The notes under the pieces were generated by a model, which worked only from the letters and a program-made list of their open reading frames with translations, was not told the DNA's origin and did no database searches. Positions 1-7,558 of a stretch of DNA of 64,000 nucleotides are shown one piece after another. The stretch lies in NCBI GenBank assembly GCA_016704275.1, contig JADJAK010000006.1, positions 62,001 through 126,000 of the forward strand. The letters are read 5' to 3'. Position 1 is the first letter of the stretch. Each line of letters starts with the position of its first letter. A program made the position numbers and the translations under genes. The DNA is from Gemmatimonadota bacterium. GTDB lineage: Bacteria > Gemmatimonadota > Gemmatimonadetes > Gemmatimonadales > GWC2-71-9.

Positions 1-2
1 CG

Positions 3-908
3 ATCGACTGGAAGGCGACCGCGCGGCGCGGCAAGCTGATGGTGCGGCGCTACGAAGACGAGCGGCGCCAGCAGGTGTTGATGATGATCGATGCCGGTCG
101 ACTGCTGACCGCTGAGAGCGAGGGACGTCCTCGGCTCGAGGCGGCGATCGACGCTGCGCTGGAGCTGGCGCACAGCGCGGTCCTGCACGACGACAACATC
201 GGGCTCTTCGTCTTTGCCGATCAGGTGATGCGCTTCATTCCGCCGGCGCGCGGCCGACGTGCCCTGCGGCAGGTGCTCGACGCGCTCGCCACCATTGAAG
301 GGCGGATGGTCGAGCCCGACTACCCGGCGGCGTTCGCGTACCTCGCGGCGCGGCACCGCAAGCGCGGGCTCACGGTGCTCTTCACCGACGTGGTCGACCG
401 TACCGCCAGCGATGCCGTCGTGGCGCAGGCAGGCTCACTCCGCCCGCGCCACCTGCCGCTGGCCGTCACGCTGCGCGACACGGCGCTCGAGCGAATCGCG
501 ACTCGGCGCCCGCTGCATGTGGAGGAGGCCTACGAACGCGCCGCTGCCGAGGAGTTGCTGGAGGCGCGCGAGGGGGCGTTGGCCGAGATGCGCCCCTACT
601 TGCCGATACAAAACCCCGCGAACACCCGGTCGAACACCTCCTCCCGATCCACCACCCCAATCAGCCCATCGAGCGCGGCGACCGCCTCCTGCAGCTGGTG
701 CGCTCCCAGCACGACCTCCCCTGCCCCCAGCTCCTCGTCGGCGAGGCGCAGCGCCGCGAGCGCGGCGTCGATGGCGGCGCGATGCCGAGCCCTGGTCAGA
801 AGGCCGCCATCGCCGGCCGAACGCGCCACGCCGCCGAAGAGTCGAGCGGCGAGGAGCCGCCGGAGGTCGGCGATCCCTTCGCCGGTGTGGGCGGAGACAA
901 AGGAGTAG
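3..908 (+). CDS. DUF58 domain protein, C-terminal part (5' end outside window, abnormal 3' end)
   Basis: The frame is already open at the left edge and reads DWKATARRGKLMVRRYEDER followed by a von Willebrand-A-like fold (LMMIDAGR near the start, VLFTDVVD near residue 125), which is the DUF58 signature. DUF58 proteins usually sit beside MoxR ATPases in membrane or cell-surface maturation clusters; the partner would lie upstream, outside the window. The family-like sequence stops near position 590 (about EGALAEMR). After that the frame continues about 313 bases antisense through the 3' end of mnmE, giving an Arg/Ser/Pro-rich tail that looks like a shadow of the opposite strand. The usual last 25-30 residues of the family seem to be missing. 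DUF58 identity is fairly safe; the tail is probably not functional. Confidence 0.75.
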   Translation: MDWKATARRGKLMVRRYEDERRQQVLMMIDAGRLLTAESEGRPRLEAAIDAALELAHSAVLHDDNIGLFVFADQVMRFIPPARGRRALRQVLDALATIEGRMVEPDYPAAFAYLAARHRKRGLTVLFTDVVDRTASDAVVAQAGSLRPRHLPLAVTLRDTALERIATRRPLHVEEAYERAAAEELLEAREGALAEMRPYLPIQNPANTRSNTSSRSTTPISPSSAATASCSWCAPSTTSPAPSSSSARRSAASAASMAARCRALVRRPPSPAERATPPKSRAARSRRRSAIPSPVWAETKE

Positions 909-1963
909 CCTGTAGTACCCCGTTCTTTCACACCCAGGACATCTGATTTGGTCGCGATCTGCGCTGTTTCGCGAGAATGTGTAAATGAATATTCATTTCT
1001 TTCTCGGTTTTCCGCCAAGTCGTTGCAGTAGAGGATGATATCCGCTGCCTCAAGGTACCGCCGCGAGACTTCGACCCCCATCGCCTCAAGCCGGTCGCCT
1101 GAGTTGCGGAGTCCCGCGGTATCTACGAGGCGCACTGGCCACCCCTCCACCGTGGTGTCCGCTTCGATCGCGTCGCGGGTGGTGCCGGGGATCTCGGTGA
1201 CCAGAGCACGCTCACTGCCGAGGAGCGCGTTGAAGAGCGTCGACTTGCCCGCATTGGGTGGCCCGGCCAGGACCACCAAGGCGCCCTGCCGCACCCGCTC
1301 ACCATCAGCGGCGGTCGCCAGCAACCCCTCGAGTTGGGCCATGAGCCCGCGCACGGCCGCCACCGGCCGCTCCGGGGCGACCGGCCCGTCGTCCTCTTCG
1401 GGAAAGTCGACCGCGTAGGCCAGCAGGGCCTGCGCCTGGAGCGTCTCCTCACGCAGCGCGGCGATTCGCCGGGAGAGGGCGCCATCGAGCTGCCGCAGCG
1501 CCACCCTGGCCTGCCCCGGCGCGGTCGCCGAGATCAGGTCGCCGACCGCCTCGGCCTGCAACAGGTCGAGTTTGCCGTTGAGGACGGCCCGACGGGTGAA
1601 CTCGCCCGGCTCCGCCATTCGCGCCCCGGCGGCCACGATCGCCGCCACGACCAGCCCCGGCACCAGGGCGCCCCCATGCACCGAGAACTCCACCGTGTCG
1701 TCGCCGGTGAAGGAGTGCGGTGCCGGAAAGCAGGTCACCAGCGCCTGGTCGATCGCCTCGCCGTCCGGCCCGACCAGCGCCACCAGCTGCGCCTCGCGGG
1801 CGCGAGCAACCTCCACCGAGGGCGCCAAACGCGCGGCCATCGCGAACGCCTCCGGCCCGCTCAGCCGCACGATGGCGATGGCGCCGAGTCCGGGGGCGGT
1901 GGCGATGGCGACGATGGTGCTGTCGGTCGTTAGTCGTTGGTCGTTGGTCGTTAGGTCGGGCAT
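596..1963 (-). CDS. mnmE: tRNA modification GTPase MnmE
   Basis: With MnmG, MnmE installs the (carboxymethyl)aminomethyl group on U34 of tRNAs reading two-fold degenerate codons; mnmG is also in this window (41477-43342). The protein (455 aa) has the N-terminal folate-binding domain (TIVAIATAPGLGAIAIVRLSG), a G domain with GPPNAGKST, GTTRD and DTAG, and the terminal CIGK motif. The G4 element reads TKSD rather than the usual NKSD. The chosen start gives MPDLTTNDQ; about twelve N-terminal residues are encoded by a heptamer repeat array, because no start codon exists closer to TIVAIA. About 930-1025, within the G domain, is visibly lower in GC than its surroundings. The 3' end overlaps the convergent DUF58 frame by 313 bases. 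Confidence 0.95.
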   Translation of the reverse strand: MPDLTTNDQRLTTDSTIVAIATAPGLGAIAIVRLSGPEAFAMAARLAPSVEVARAREAQLVALVGPDGEAIDQALVTCFPAPHSFTGDDTVEFSVHGGALVPGLVVAAIVAAGARMAEPGEFTRRAVLNGKLDLLQAEAVGDLISATAPGQARVALRQLDGALSRRIAALREETLQAQALLAYAVDFPEEDDGPVAPERPVAAVRGLMAQLEGLLATAADGERVRQGALVVLAGPPNAGKSTLFNALLGSERALVTEIPGTTRDAIEADTTVEGWPVRLVDTAGLRNSGDRLEAMGVEVSRRYLEAADIILYCNDLAENRERNEYSFTHSRETAQIATKSDVLGVKERGTTGYSFVSAHTGEGIADLRRLLAARLFGGVARSAGDGGLLTRARHRAAIDAALAALRLADEELGAGEVVLGAHQLQEAVAALDGLIGVVDREEVFDRVFAGFCIGK

Positions 1964-2053
1964 GGGTGAAAGGTAAGAGGTGAGACGGATGCCCACGCGG
2001 GCCCCGTCTCACCTCTCAGGACCTCCAACAACTAACGACCAACGACTAACGAC
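1926..2053. repeat. Heptamer-array hairpin A (mnmE/yidC boundary)
   Basis: The left arm (1926-1955) is tandem 7-mers of the type GTCGTTA/GTCGTTG; the right arm (2025-2053) carries their reverse complements (CTAACGA, CCAACGA). An inner pair GAGGTGAGACGG / CCGTCTCACCTC extends the stem, leaving a short loop near 1990-2003. The array overlaps the 5' codons of mnmE and contains the TAG stop codon of yidC. Both flanking genes run leftwards. Confidence 0.85.
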
Positions 2054-3770
2054 TTCCCTTCGTCTTCACCTCAACCGCCGGCGCCGCCTTCGGCACCAGC
2101 TTCTTCCGCTCCTTCATGATCAGCCACTGCTGCGGCAGCGAGACGATGTTCTGGATGGTGTAGTACAGGTTCAACCCGGCCGCGAAGCGCGAGAAGAGCA
2201 CCAGCATCATCACCGGCATCATGTACATCATCATCTTCGCCTGCGGATTCGGCGGCATCCCCATCTGGCCGATCTTCGAGACGGCGAACATCGACACGGC
2301 CATGATCACCGGGATGATGTAGAGCGGATCGAAGCGCGACAGGTCCGTCATCCAGAGGAAGGGAACCCCGCGCAACTCGATCGTGTTCGCCAGCACGAAG
2401 AAGACGGCCAGCAGCAGCGGGTAGGGCAACAACATCGGCCAGCAGCCGCCGAAGGGGTTGACCTTGTTCTCCTTGTACAGCTTGAACATCTCCGCCTGCT
2501 GCCGCTGCGGATCTTCCTTGTAGCGGGTCTGCAGCGCGGTGAGCTGCGGCTGGATCGCCTGCATGGCGACCATCGAGCGCATCGCCTTCTGGTTGAGCGG
2601 CCAGAGCAGCAGGCGCACCAGGATGCCGAAGATGACGATCACCCAGCCGTAGCTCAGGCCGGTCGACGTGTGCAGCCAGACGAAGAAGCTCCGGATGCCG
2701 ACGGCGAACGGGCGGATCACGGTGCGGAAACCCGGCCAGCCGTAGGGATTCACGTCGTCGAAGTCGTGCCCGACGCGGGTGAGGTGGTCGTACTCCATCG
2801 GGCCGAGGAAGAGCGACCACGCAAAGAGCCCGCTCGGCGGGACGACGACCGAGGCCACCACGTCGGCGCGGGTCGGCTCCTTGACGTTGGTCTGGCGGGC
2901 GTGGGCGCGCACCGCGCCGATCAGGCCACGCGCGCCGCCGACGGCGGTGCTGTCGTAGGCAAAGAGGCCGGCGACGAAGTACTTCGACTTGACGGCGACC
3001 CACTCGAACGGGCCGGTGAGGACACGCGACTCGCCCACCTCCAGGTCGGAGAAGCGGGTCAGCGTGGTCTTGTCGAGCTTGGTGACGACGCCGCCCTCGC
3101 GATGATTCGCGACGGTGTCGTCTTCGGTCTCGCGGAAGCCGTCGGCCAACCCGAGCAGGAGAGTGGCGCCGGTGCCGGTGAGGCCGGTGACCGAGCCGGT
3201 CACGTGGACGCGGTAGTCATCGGGGGCGAACTGATAGCGCAGCGCGATCGTGTAGCGCCCCGACTGTCCGGTCAGCTCGAGCGTGGCCGGCGCATCGATC
3301 GCCACCAGCGAATCGGCGCTCGCGGTGAAGTCGATCCGGTCGAGGTGCAGCGTGTCGCCGGAGACGACCAGCTTCCCGGTGAGCAGCGGGGCATCGCGGC
3401 GCAACAACTCGAGCGTGTCGCGCTTGCCGGTGGCGAGCGTGTCGCCCGGGTACATCGTGGTGTACGACTGGAAGCGCGACGAGACGAACTGGCCGCCGCG
3501 CGTCGAGATGCCATAGCGGTAGAGCGGCGAGCGCACGGAGATCACCCGTTCCGGCGCGCGCACCACCGGTGCGATCGTGTCGCCGCTCGGTGCCGCCTGC
3601 ATCGTCGCCGGCGCATCGATCGCGCCAGCGAGCGGGGCAGGACCACCCGCCTTGCTCACGACCGACGAATCGGCGCCCACCGGCAGCGGGGCAGGGCGGT
3701 TCCAGAACATCGGCGCAACGGAGATCACCAGAATCAACGCGATCGCGATCAACGGCCTACGATCGTTCAC
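2046..3770 (-). CDS. yidC: Membrane protein insertase YidC
   Basis: YidC inserts proteins into the inner membrane alone or with SecYEG. The 574-aa product is the long Gram-negative type: an N-terminal membrane anchor (MNDRRPLIAIALILVISVAP), a large periplasmic beta-sandwich domain to about residue 340, then the conserved insertase core starting with YGWVIVIFGILVRLLLWPLN, with the cytoplasmic loop KAMRSMVAMQAIQPQ and several further membrane segments, and a basic tail. It lies 14 bases downstream of yidD in the usual order rpmH-rnpA-yidD-yidC-mnmE. Its stop codon is inside heptamer array A. Confidence 0.97.
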   Translation of the reverse strand: MNDRRPLIAIALILVISVAPMFWNRPAPLPVGADSSVVSKAGGPAPLAGAIDAPATMQAAPSGDTIAPVVRAPERVISVRSPLYRYGISTRGGQFVSSRFQSYTTMYPGDTLATGKRDTLELLRRDAPLLTGKLVVSGDTLHLDRIDFTASADSLVAIDAPATLELTGQSGRYTIALRYQFAPDDYRVHVTGSVTGLTGTGATLLLGLADGFRETEDDTVANHREGGVVTKLDKTTLTRFSDLEVGESRVLTGPFEWVAVKSKYFVAGLFAYDSTAVGGARGLIGAVRAHARQTNVKEPTRADVVASVVVPPSGLFAWSLFLGPMEYDHLTRVGHDFDDVNPYGWPGFRTVIRPFAVGIRSFFVWLHTSTGLSYGWVIVIFGILVRLLLWPLNQKAMRSMVAMQAIQPQLTALQTRYKEDPQRQQAEMFKLYKENKVNPFGGCWPMLLPYPLLLAVFFVLANTIELRGVPFLWMTDLSRFDPLYIIPVIMAVSMFAVSKIGQMGMPPNPQAKMMMYMMPVMMLVLFSRFAAGLNLYYTIQNIVSLPQQWLIMKERKKLVPKAAPAVEVKTKGSR

Positions 3771-3784
3771 GAGCAGCTCACAGG

Positions 3785-4048
3785 TCAGGGAACCGGGTCA
3801 TAACCACCCGGATGCCAGGGATGGCAGCGGGCGACCCGTTTGATGGCCAGCCACCCCCCAGCCAGGGCCCCGTGGCGGCGCACCGCCTCCAGGGCGTACT
3901 GGGAACAACTCGGCGAGAATCGACACGCCGGGGGGAGAGCCGGAGAAATGAAGCGCTGATAGCCGCGAATAAGGAGGGCAAGGGCACGGGCTGGTCCTGA
4001 CGGGACCGGTGCCTCGGGCGTTTCAGATGCCAACTGGGAGGTGGTCAT
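3785..4048 (-). CDS. yidD: Membrane protein insertion efficiency factor YidD
   Basis: This small membrane-associated protein assists YidC-dependent insertion. The 87-aa form from ATG at 4048 contains the family core: ALALLIRGYQRFISP, then CRFSPSCSQYALEAVRRHG and a C-terminal RCHPWHPGGYDPVP. A longer open frame exists upstream, but it is only a shadow of rnpA. The ATG overlaps the rnpA stop codon (ATGA), indicating translational coupling. Confidence 0.93.
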   Translation of the reverse strand: MTTSQLASETPEAPVPSGPARALALLIRGYQRFISPALPPACRFSPSCSQYALEAVRRHGALAGGWLAIKRVARCHPWHPGGYDPVP

Positions 4049-4392
4049 GGGGTCCGCTCGGCGCACCAGGCGAGCAGCTCCAGCCGGAGCGAGGCATAAC
4101 TGGCGGCATACGCCTCCGGACGCGCCCGGATCACGACGTCCAGGGCGGGGAGGGAGGACTGAAGCTCGCGTCGCCACAGCTCCTTCAGCCACCGCCGGAT
4201 GCGATTGCGGGCCACCGCGGTCTGTCGGAACTTCGGGGTAACGAGTCCGAGACGCGGATGGCCCGATTCGCCGGCCTTCCAATGAATGTCCACCGAGAGG
4301 TGGCGGCTCCGCTGTCCACTCCGGAAGACCCGGCGGACCTCGTCACTGCGGACCAGCCGACGCGAGCGCGGAAAGCGCTCGTCGTCGGTCAG
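4045..4392 (-). CDS. rnpA: Ribonuclease P protein component, with a non-standard start codon
   Basis: RnpA binds RNase P RNA (rnpB at 12022-12406 here) and helps 5' maturation of tRNAs. The core is clear: RFPRSRRLVRSDEVRRVFRSG, then GLVTPKFRQTAVARNRIRRW, matching the RNR signature. No ATG, GTG or TTG lies where the family starts. The best choice is CTG at 4392, which overlaps the rpmH stop as CTGA and gives a normal 115 aa. The same frame is open further 5' through the whole of rpmH to a TTG at 4569; that extended 174-aa form, with a Pro/Arg-rich N-terminus, would recall the nested rpmH/rnpA arrangement of Thermus. The only good Shine-Dalgarno (GGAAGGAG) is just after that TTG and fits rpmH, so I prefer the CTG start. 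Confidence 0.85.
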   Translation of the reverse strand: MTDDERFPRSRRLVRSDEVRRVFRSGQRSRHLSVDIHWKAGESGHPRLGLVTPKFRQTAVARNRIRRWLKELWRRELQSSLPALDVVIRARPEAYAASYASLRLELLAWCAERTP

Positions 4393-4550
4393 ACGCGGGC
4401 GTGCTTCGAGCCGATGGAAACCGTCAAGGCCTTCCGACCCTTCTTGCGGCGGCGGGACAGGACGGCGCGACCCCAGCGGTCTTCCATCCGGTTCCGGAAC
4501 CCGTGCTTGGCCACGCGACGCTTGTTGCGGGGCTTGTACGTTGGCATCAT
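4389..4550 (-). CDS. rpmH: 50S ribosomal protein L34
   Basis: A 53-aa basic protein beginning MMPTYKPRNKRRVAKHGF and ending SIGSKHARV, the classical L34 pattern (KRxxxHGFRxRM, then RRRKKGRKAL). Two adjacent ATGs occur; the second (4547) gives 52 aa. A strong Shine-Dalgarno GGAAGGAG lies 9 bases before the first ATG. It is the first gene of the leftward rpmH-rnpA-yidD-yidC-mnmE group and diverges from dnaA. Confidence 0.96.
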   Translation of the reverse strand: MMPTYKPRNKRRVAKHGFRNRMEDRWGRAVLSRRRKKGRKALTVSIGSKHARV

Positions 4551-4580
4551 GGCAGAACTCTCCTTCCAAAGTAGCCGAGC

Positions 4581-4609
4581 AACCTAGCCCCAGAACCAGA
4601 GGAATTCAA
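4581..4609 (-). promoter_or_regulatory. Probable sigma70-type promoter of rpmH
   Basis: Read leftwards: -35 TTGAAT (4609-4604), 17-bp spacer, -10 TAGGTT (4586-4581), about 31 bases before the first rpmH ATG. It is divergent from and almost touching the dnaA promoter. Confidence 0.55.
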
Positions 4610-4614
4610 GGGGT

Positions 4615-4643
4615 TTGACTTTTCCACATTCGGGACCTAGAAT
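4615..4643 (+). promoter_or_regulatory. Probable dnaA promoter with an internal DnaA box
   Basis: -35 TTGACT (4615-4620), 17-bp spacer, -10 TAGAAT (4638-4643), 50 bases before the dnaA start. A DnaA-box-like 9-mer TTTTCCACA (one change from TTATCCACA) occupies 4620-4628, inside the spacer, so DnaA binding there would block its own promoter. Confidence 0.6.
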
Positions 4644-4693
4644 CGGCCTCCCTAGCAACGCCGCCTGACCCTGTTTCCCGTCATAAGAGCCTG

Positions 4694-6085
4694 ATGCCGC
4701 TGTCCGCCAAAGACCTCTGGAAGCGAGTCCTCGACGGCGCCAAGCCCGTCATTCCGGAGGGCATGATCCAGACCTGGTTGGCCTCGAACGAGGCAATTTC
4801 GTTCGAAGGCGGCACGTTGCTGGTCAGCACCCCCGACGATCTCGCCAAGCGCTGGAACGAGGAGAAGTACGCGCCCACGCTGGTGCAGGTGGCGAGCGCC
4901 GCCGCCGGCGAGCCGGTCGCCGTGGTGTTCCAGGTGGCCGCCGAGCGCCAGAAGCGGCCGCAGATGGACCTCTTCGTCCCGACCGCGGCGCCCGAGGCGC
5001 CCGCGACCCCGGTCACGCCGGTGAATCCGAGCGCCCAGCCGCTGAACGACCGCTACACCTTCGGTCACTTCGTCATCGGCAAGTCGAACGAACTGGCCGC
5101 CGCCGCCGCGCATGCCGTCGCCGAAGCCCCGGGGAAGCAATACAACCCCTTCTTCATCTACGGCTCGACCGGCCTCGGCAAGACCCACCTCATGCAGGCC
5201 ATTGCCCATGAAGTGTTGTCGCGCGCGCCGGCGACGCGGGTGCTCTACATCAGCGCCGAGCAGTTCATCAACGAAGTGATCGAGGGGATCCACGGTCGGT
5301 CGATGGCCGACCTGCGCCGCCGCTATCGCAGCGACGTCGATCTCTTCATCGTCGACGACGTGCACTTCCTCGAAGGGAAGGAAGCGACCCAGGAAGAGTT
5401 CTTCCACACCTTCAATGCGCTCTACGAGGCCGGCAAGCAGATCGTGCTGACCTCGGACCGGTTGCCGAAGGAGATCCCCGGGCTCGAGGCGCGTCTCGTC
5501 TCGCGCTTCGAGTGGGGCATGGTCGCCGACGTCAAGCAGCCCGACCTCGAGCACCGCATCGCGATCCTGCGCAAGAAGCAGGAGCAGGACCACCTCGAGA
5601 CGACGATCCCCGACGACGTCCTCCGCTTCATCGCCGAGAATGTCCGGTCGAACGTGCGCGAGCTGGAGGGGTGCATCATCAAGCTCCTCCTCTACGCCTC
5701 GCTGCGGCACAAGGAGATCTCGATCGAGCTGGCCCGCGAGGCGCTCAGCGACAAGATGCGGCCCGGCGACGACGCCGAAGCACGCCAGAAGACGCTGCCG
5801 ACGATCGAGAAGGTCCAGGAGGTCGTGGCGCGGCGTTGGGGCGTGACGCCCGAGGGGCTGCGCTCCAAGGCGCGCATCAAGACGCTGACCGTGCCGCGGC
5901 AGATCGCGATGTTCCTGGCCCGCGAGCTGTTGCAGATGCAGCTGGTCGAGATCGGCCAGGCGTTCGGCGGCCGCGACCACTCCACGGTGATCCATTCGGT
6001 GGACAAGGTGCAGACGCAACTCGGCCGCGATCGCGACTTCCGCGCCCGCGTCGACTCGGCCCGGCAGGAGTTGTTGACAGTCTGA
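4694..6085 (+). CDS. dnaA: Chromosomal replication initiator DnaA
   Basis: ATP-dependent initiator that binds DnaA boxes and opens oriC. The 463-aa protein has domain I (1-90), a Pro/Ala-rich linker (about 95-116), an AAA+ domain with Walker A GSTGLGKT (157-164) and Walker B LFIVDDVHFLEGK (near 215), and the domain IV DNA-binding signature FGGRDHSTVIHSV near 430. Position between rpmH and dnaN is canonical. The stop TGA (6083-6085) opens the oriC region. Confidence 0.98.
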   Translation: MPLSAKDLWKRVLDGAKPVIPEGMIQTWLASNEAISFEGGTLLVSTPDDLAKRWNEEKYAPTLVQVASAAAGEPVAVVFQVAAERQKRPQMDLFVPTAAPEAPATPVTPVNPSAQPLNDRYTFGHFVIGKSNELAAAAAHAVAEAPGKQYNPFFIYGSTGLGKTHLMQAIAHEVLSRAPATRVLYISAEQFINEVIEGIHGRSMADLRRRYRSDVDLFIVDDVHFLEGKEATQEEFFHTFNALYEAGKQIVLTSDRLPKEIPGLEARLVSRFEWGMVADVKQPDLEHRIAILRKKQEQDHLETTIPDDVLRFIAENVRSNVRELEGCIIKLLLYASLRHKEISIELAREALSDKMRPGDDAEARQKTLPTIEKVQEVVARRWGVTPEGLRSKARIKTLTVPRQIAMFLARELLQMQLVEIGQAFGGRDHSTVIHSVDKVQTQLGRDRDFRARVDSARQELLTV

Positions 6086-6314
6086 CCACAATGTTTGCGG
6101 CTTCCCCGACAGAACGTGGGGAAGTGTGGGCTTCCGTGGGGAACTCGCTCGACTATCCCCGCTCGTCCACGCGGCGTAAACAGGGACAAACCGTGCAGTG
6201 CCGTGTACCGGAAGCAGTTAGGGGTTTGATGCACATTTCAGCCCCCTCTACTACTACTACTATCATATATATCTTGAAAACAGCAGTAGTTCTTGGCAAC
6301 CCTGGGGATCGCCG
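6086..6314 (+). other. Putative oriC unwinding region (dnaA-dnaN intergenic) with DnaA-trio-like repeats
   Basis: The 229-bp gap has the layout of a bacterial basal unwinding system. A G-rich part with degenerate DnaA-box-like 9-mers (GTGGGGAAG and GTGTGGG near 6115-6130, TATCCCC near 6153) is followed by a short C-run (CCCCCT, about 6242-6247), then CTACTACTACTACTAT (trinucleotide repeat like DnaA-trios, about 6248-6263), then the most AT-rich stretch nearby (CATATATATCTTGAAAAC). This matches the order box, GC clamp, trio, AT-rich DNA known from Bacillus. No box here is a perfect TTATCCACA, so assignment rests on position and the trio/AT-rich motif. Confidence 0.7.
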
Positions 6315-7427
6315 ATGAAGTTCACCATCACGCGGGAACAGCTCTCCGAAGGCGTCAGCGCCGTCAGCGCTGCCGTGCCGTCCAAGACGACGCTCCCCGT
6401 GCTCGCCAACATCCTGCTCGAAGCCACGAAGGACGGGCTTCGGCTCTCCGGCACCGACCTCGACATCGCCGTGAGCACCACCGTGCCGGCGTCGGTCGAC
6501 CAGGAAGGGGCGATCACGCTCCCGGCGCGGAAGCTCCAGGAGTTGGTGCGCGAACTGCCGAGTGCCGGCATCCGCTTCACGACCCAGGGCGAACAGCGGG
6601 TCACGATCGAATGCGGCCGGTCGAAGTTCAAGCTGCTCGGATTGCCGCGTGAAGAGTTCCCGGCCTTCCCGCAGGTGACCTTCGATGGCGCCTCGCGGAC
6701 CACCGCCCGCGACCTCCAGAAGCTCGTGGCACACGTCGCGTTCGCCGCCTCGACCGAAGAGAGCCGCCCGATCCTCAACGGCGTCCTGTGGCAGCTCACG
6801 GCCGACCGGATGCGGATGGTCGCCACGAATGGCCATCGGCTCGCGAAGATGGAAGTGCCGCTCCAGGGTGGCACCGCGCAGCCGGCCGAGTTGATCGTGC
6901 CGCCCAAGGCGCTCGAGCAGTTCCGGAAGCTCTTCGGCGCCGACGACGAGATCGAGATCGGCCGCTCCGACAACCACCTCGGTTTCAAGTCGGCGACGAC
7001 CCAGGTCTTCACCCGACTGATCGAGGGGCCGTACCCGAACTACGAGCAGGTCATCCCGCGCGAGAACGACAAGTTCGCGACCGTGGAGAAGGCCACCCTG
7101 ATCGCCGCGCTCCGCCGCATGAGCATCGTCGCCTCGGACCAGACCCACCGGATCCGGATGTCGTTCGGCGACGGCTCCTGCCGGCTCTCGGTGACCACGC
7201 CGGACCTCGGCGAGGCGCAGGAGGAGATCACCGTCTCCTACGAGGGTGAACCGCTCGATATCGGCTTCAACGCCAACTATCTCCTCGAAGTGCTGAAGTA
7301 CATGCCGACCGAGGAAGTCCGCCTCACCTTCAAGGCGCCGGAACGGGCCGCGACGGTCGAGCCGGTGGGTTGGGACGATCCGGCCGCCTATCTGACCCTG
7401 GTGATGCCGCTGCGACTGATCGACTGA
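6315..7427 (+). CDS. dnaN: DNA polymerase III beta sliding clamp
   Basis: Forms the ring that tethers the replicative polymerase to DNA. The 370-aa length and the three repeated clamp domains are standard: MKFTITREQLSEGVSAVSAAVPSKTTLPVLANIL at the start, LNGVLWQLTADRMRMVATNGHRLA in the middle, and the C-terminal YLTLVMPLRL motif that forms part of the peptide-binding pocket. It follows dnaA across oriC. Confidence 0.98.
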   Translation: MKFTITREQLSEGVSAVSAAVPSKTTLPVLANILLEATKDGLRLSGTDLDIAVSTTVPASVDQEGAITLPARKLQELVRELPSAGIRFTTQGEQRVTIECGRSKFKLLGLPREEFPAFPQVTFDGASRTTARDLQKLVAHVAFAASTEESRPILNGVLWQLTADRMRMVATNGHRLAKMEVPLQGGTAQPAELIVPPKALEQFRKLFGADDEIEIGRSDNHLGFKSATTQVFTRLIEGPYPNYEQVIPRENDKFATVEKATLIAALRRMSIVASDQTHRIRMSFGDGSCRLSVTTPDLGEAQEEITVSYEGEPLDIGFNANYLLEVLKYMPTEEVRLTFKAPERAATVEPVGWDDPAAYLTLVMPLRLID

Positions 7428-7445
7428 TTGGACCCGCACGACCTA

Positions 7446-7535
7446 AACGAGAAACGGGAATCGAGAACTCCGGGAAGGCTCCGCTCGTACGGATGAGCGA
7501 ACCACCCTCGAGACCTCGGTTCCCGTTTCGCCTTG
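7446..7535. repeat. Heptamer-array hairpin B (dnaN/M28 gap)
   Basis: Left arm ACGAGAA-ACGGGAA-TCGAGAA (7446-7466) repeats every 7 bases; the right arm (about 7508-7533) carries CTCGGTT-CCCGTTT, the complementary steps in reverse. It lies between two co-directional genes and ends about 25 bases before the peptidase start. Confidence 0.7.
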
Positions 7536-7558
7536 CCGCCACCGCATTGGAGTTCTGC

